This document shows, one piece after another, positions 8,001 through 8,598 of a stretch of DNA of 8,598 nucleotides. Every line of letters begins with the position of its first letter. Position 1 is the stretch's first letter. The translations under genes and the position numbers were made by a program. Under the pieces are notes generated by a model, which was not told the DNA's origin, searched no databases, and saw only the letters and a program-made list of their open reading frames with translations. Source of the DNA: RGEC01 sp044371405 (lineage in GTDB: Bacteria > Bacteroidota > Bacteroidia > NS11-12g > UBA955); the NCBI GenBank assembly GCA_044371405.1, contig JBILTS010000096.1, positions 1 through 8,598 on the forward strand, read 5' to 3'.

Positions 8001-8598
8001 ACGAATAACAATTTCGACACTGAACGGAGTTCTATGTGAATCAGGGGCTACCACAGCTGTCACCGTAACAGTGCAGGGGTCAGCAACGGCAGGGGCCATC
8101 GGTTCTGATCAGACAATCTGCAACGGCGGAAATCCAGCGGCCTTCACCAGTATAACCGCAGGCAGTGGCTCGGGTACGATAACCTACCGCTGGGAGTCGA
8201 GTACCAATGGCGGTGGAACATGGACCACAATTACCGGAGCCACAGCAGATGTATATGATGCACCGGCAGGGCTTGCAACAACAACCCATTACCGAAGAGT
8301 CACCATATCTACGCTGAACTCGGTTCCTTGCGAAACCCCTACTACAGCAGTCATAGTGACTGTTCAGAGCATTGTTACAGCAGGTGCCATCAGTTCAAGC
8401 CAGACCATTTGTGACGGGGGAAACCCAGTGGCCTTCACCAGCACAACAAATGGTGCCGGTTCGGGTACTGTTACCTACCGCTGGGAATCAAGCACCAACA
8501 GCGGCGCATCATGGACTGCTATTGCCGGGGCCACCGGAGCTACTTATGATGTACCCGCGGGGCTGACCACCACCACCCAATATAGAAGAATAACGATT
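2089..8598 (+). CDS. Giant exported multidomain surface protein: DUF7948-like, SBBP propeller, PKD/Ig-like repeats (3'-truncated)
   Basis: The frame runs 2170 codons from ATG 2089 to the window edge without a stop; the C-terminus is missing. An in-frame TAG at 2077 blocks extension upstream. ATG 2089 is the only ATG before the signal peptide; the next in-frame ATG is at 2404. Residues 1-24 form an unusually long polar N-region, followed by a signal-peptide core (about 25-42, LRKILFICALVSTNLFSQ). Residues 45-264 resemble the DUF7948 domain that precedes SBBP repeats. Residues 268-723 hold seven SBBP blades, 726-1412 eight divergent PKD/Ig-like domains, and 1413-2170 a near-identical repeat array. 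Related Bacteroidota proteins are large cell-surface adhesins or gliding-associated proteins exported by T9SS, usually ending in a CHU_C/type B sorting domain; that ending is expected here but not seen. No catalytic motif is visible. Adhesion or surface display is inference from architecture. Specific ligand and gene name are unknown. Confidence 0.93.
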   Translation, partial: MLLFYPSRQFKSFFKNPHLYTNKILRKILFICALVSTNLFSQTPGFLPNKGQVYDQHGKANAGVKYLYRQGPLQFQLRDKGFSYEIFRKKDKTENDWDITRLDLAMQYAGQATPLQFDWKGADELEDASHYYNHLGRFENLKRARKVTGVSKDKNVKLVFEVSADGKVKYDIWVKPSVARMLRLSGHEQSRLLASNRPDKVSFIFFDDTIEESIPKVALMRNGAEAAVADAGWAQAENEQTLKIVLPEGTSWKEADWVVIDPLPILRWATYYGGSSNDQGYGSAATPDGEVVYCGKSASTNVNVIASSGAYKTTNSGSDDAFIVKMKRNGGSGQRVWGTYFGGTLADAAYDVAVDLNGDVLVAGVTNSSGLGFNARYKNNYAANKDAIIIKFNASGTLQWCNYLGGSGDDEGLGITTDSSNNVIVVGKTESTGLNSFATGYTVHQASNAGVGDGFIAKLDKDGNRFFVTYYGGPAADELDGVITSRKDTIVVVGTTASTSGITSGGTFQGATYSNLSDAFIVKLTATGARVQSRYYGDLQDDYGYNVYYKSSNYFIVGKTNSDKNISTTGAHQLLLNSTSTVSTNTDGYLVKLSPNFNRLWSTYYGGRDNDGASSMVIDDFDYIYLCGTTGSSGSIATSDAYQRSKSGGDDAYIVKFSTLGRRIWGTYFGGMNTDAATDIAHGKFADVYFVGITESDTNLVKFPFQPTYGQATDAYFGDLYYCKKFAMLRKDTVCLNDTFSIKFTDSTNKNNWNRSFNKYRFLWTGPNNFSLPVNKPYNLQTARRKALWKDTGIYQLIVTDSFGCKDTARIRINYFYPLPIDTMQSSKNYCKWDTIKFKATAGPWARSNYQFYWRSLDNVFKSGNKRDTLRYPALKGKSDGRYELRIKDHLGCTTLDTFIINVGPTATLSSNSPVCPKGPIDLKATGSRLKKVVWRGPNNYLDSGISVKILNADKSKMGKYTAIVTDSSNCKDTLTITTTLFQLDSLLITRNAPVCAGDTLKITASMRSVTSRYSYKWTGPSSFVSTTRFVVIAKPTTANGGTYKLEVTDNASGCVLDTSISITVRSLPIANIRTNAPVCEGGRFTIRSHPSGGGGSGYQFTWTTARGITRTDTGLIFNPVTRADSGVYRLRLRDVNGCTKDTSIVFALKMLPDVGFTPNKDSQCLKSATFTFTNTTVLTSGTFQNFTWKTQNFTDTLLTNKNAISRKYNASGRYKITLIARSTDGCIDSLTKFVGVYPEPTLSWDIVSNDTQCLKRNAFEFDDKSTISKGTLTRFWTFGDGGKSSADPAKYSYTTPGDFTVKLKVVSGFGCSDSSTKKVRVNDNPKAAISVNNSTQCFSGNRFIFTDISTISAGWKMNGRKWNVGAGFADTTKKDTASFSSAGNFTVSLAVISADGCTDTAKTVVTVQSTPTAGAIGSDQTICNGGNPVAFTSTTAGTGSGTITYRWESSTNSGASWTTVSGATGATYDVPAGLTTTTQYRRITISTQNSVPCESAATTHVTVNVQSVVAAGAIGSSQTICNGGDPVAFTSTTAGNGSGTITYRWESSTNGGGTWTAISGATSDVYDVPAGLTATTHYRRITISTLNGVLCESVATAQVIVTVQSVPTAGVIGSSQTICDGGNPVAFTSTTNGAGSGTVTYRWESSTNSGASWTAIAGATGATYDVPAGLTTTTQYRRITISTLNGVPCESVATSPVTVNVQSPVTAGAIGSDQTICNGGNPVAFTSTTNGSGSGAITYRWESSTNGGSSWTTVTGATGATYDVPAGLTTTTQYRRITISTLNGVPCESVATAHVTVNVQSAVTAGAISASQTICNGGDPVAFTSTTAGNGSGTITYRWESSTNGGGTWTTISGATGTTYDEPAGLTTTTHYRRVTISTLNLVPCETPTSAVIVNVQSIVTAGAIGSDQTICGGGNPSAFTSTTNGSGSGTITYRWESSTNSGGSWTTVTGATGATYDVPAGLSTTTQYRRITISTLNGVLCESGATTAVTVTVQGSATAGAIGSDQTICNGGNPAAFTSITAGSGSGTITYRWESSTNGGGTWTTITGATADVYDAPAGLATTTHYRRVTISTLNSVPCETPTTAVIVTVQSIVTAGAISSSQTICDGGNPVAFTSTTNGAGSGTVTYRWESSTNSGASWTAIAGATGATYDVPAGLTTTTQYRRITI
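2161..2214 (+). other. Signal peptide core of the giant protein
   Basis: Residues 25-42 begin with a short basic stretch (LRK), continue with a hydrophobic core (ILFICALV) and end in FSQ, a common Bacteroidota signal-peptidase context. Cleavage would leave a mature N-terminus near TPGFLPNKGQ. The core lies unusually far (24 residues) from the ATG. Sec export to the periplasm is predicted, followed by outer-membrane passage. Confidence 0.72.
2221..2880 (+). other. DUF7948-like N-terminal domain
   Basis: Residues 45-264 start with FLPNKGQVYD, matching the opening (N-G-Q) typical of this domain, and contain YYNHLG, a VKLVFEV strand and GKVKYDIWVKP, which correspond to conserved strands in proteins where this domain precedes SBBP repeats. 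Its function is uncharacterised. It ends with WVVIDPLPILRW, which runs directly into the first propeller blade, as is usual in the family. Confidence 0.7.
2890..4257 (+). repeat. Seven SBBP-type beta-propeller blades
   Basis: Seven copies of the pattern W-x-T-Y-(Y/F)-G-G ... (V/I)-G-x-T begin near 2890, 3097, 3286, 3484, 3679, 3889 and 4081, spaced 63-70 residues. Most are preceded by a D-(A/G)-(F/Y)-(I/L)-x-K strand such as DDAFIVK, DGFIAK, DAFIVK, DGYLVK and DDAYIVK. Blade 5 has the most divergent glycine motif (YYGDLQDD). Seven blades would make one closed propeller. The copies are divergent at DNA level, so this is an old array, unlike the one at the right end. Its likely role is a structural or ligand-binding platform. 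Confidence 0.85.
4264..6324 (+). other. Eight divergent PKD/Ig-like domains
   Basis: Eight modules of about 80-92 residues, roughly bounded at 4264, 4540, 4801, 5041, 5284, 5541, 5812 and 6061. Each opens with a Cys in a motif such as VCLND, NYCKWD, PVCPKG, PVCAGD, PVCEGG, SQCLKS, TQCLKR or TQCFSG. Each closes with a second Cys near a G-C-x-D-(S/T) or similar motif (FGCKDT, LGCTTLD, SNCKDT, SGCVLD, NGCTKD, DGCIDS, FGCSDS, DGCTDT). Module 7 has the classic PKD motif FWTFGDGG (around residue 1277). The two cysteines could form a disulfide in each beta-sandwich. Their probable role is a stalk holding the N-terminal propeller away from the cell; this is inference. Confidence 0.8.
6325..8598 (+). 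repeat. Array of near-identical 97-98-residue Ig/PKD-like repeats (7 full, 1 partial)
   Basis: Units start at 6325, 6619, 6913, 7207, 7501, 7792, 8086 and 8377 (T/A-AGxI). Six complete-unit periods are stepwise 294, 294, 294, 294, 291, 294 and the seventh 291 bp; the eighth unit is cut at 74 residues by the window edge. The shared pattern is T-A-G-A-I-x-x-x-Q-T-I-C, then F-T-S-T-T, T-Y-R-W-E-S-S-T-N, a G-A-T-x-x-x-Y-D block, P-A-G-L, T-T-(Q/H)-Y-R-R and a C-E-(S/T) close. Every complete unit keeps two cysteines, about 70 residues apart, and the central Trp. Units fall into two main types (see findings). Close DNA similarity points to recent expansion or gene conversion. The repeats continue past the edge, so copy number is a minimum. 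Confidence 0.95.

Noticed and set aside
5089..8289. Minus-strand open frames of 69-133 codons (for example 5385-5786, 7456-7704, 8080-8289)
   Set aside because: They are antisense to the giant gene, show no recognisable domain or start signal, and recur with the repeats.
6302..8566. Recurrent plus-strand open frames of about 64-79 codons, one in several repeat units (6302-6541, 6905-7102, 7805-8008, 8372-8566)
   Set aside because: They lie in another frame of the same repeat unit and recur only because the DNA is repeated; the main frame is continuous and carries the domain motifs.
6325..8598. CRISPR array or intergenic satellite
   Set aside because: The period is about 294 bp, in frame, and units are coding with a conserved protein pattern; there are no short repeats with unique spacers.

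Overview
The window looks like a piece of a Bacteroidota chromosome. Three things point there: a Por-type (type IX secretion) C-terminal sorting domain on the first protein, promoters of the TTG-N(~20)-TAnnTTTG type with no Shine-Dalgarno sequences, and a giant cell-surface protein built from SBBP beta-propeller and PKD/Ig-like repeats. Chitinophagia or Saprospiria-type lineages would fit, but the sequence does not settle the class.

Layout, left to right. Positions 1-1546 hold the 3' end of a secreted GH13 alpha-amylase-type enzyme with a C-terminal starch-binding (CBM25-like) domain and a type A T9SS sorting tail. A Bacteroidota-type promoter (1577-1607) and a small leader hairpin (1619-1634) follow. 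Next come an intact tRNA-Phe(GAA) with encoded CCA (1645-1720) and a Rho-independent terminator (1727-1755). The next ~330 bases are non-coding. They hold a decayed partial copy of a tRNA 3' part (1830-1890), then a very AT-rich stretch (1891-2076) with a short direct repeat. A promoter-like TAnnTTTG box sits 4 nt before the ATG at 2089.

From 2089 to the right edge one reading frame stays open for 2170 codons without a stop. It encodes the N-terminal part of a giant exported protein: signal peptide, DUF7948-like domain, seven SBBP blades, eight divergent PKD/Ig-like domains, then seven complete copies and one partial copy of a highly similar 97-98-residue domain. The repeat array is still running at the window edge, so the true length, copy number and C-terminus are unknown.

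The two protein genes are not an operon, because the tRNA unit with its own promoter and terminator separates them. Both products are predicted to be exported across the outer membrane. The amylase would degrade alpha-glucans; the giant protein resembles surface adhesins or gliding-associated proteins. The strongest leads are the two-subtype mosaic of the repeat array, with a 132-bp perfect copy five units apart, and the tRNA-derived remnant at a sharp composition change, which suggests an old integration boundary. I found no CRISPR array, IS element, transposase or defence system.
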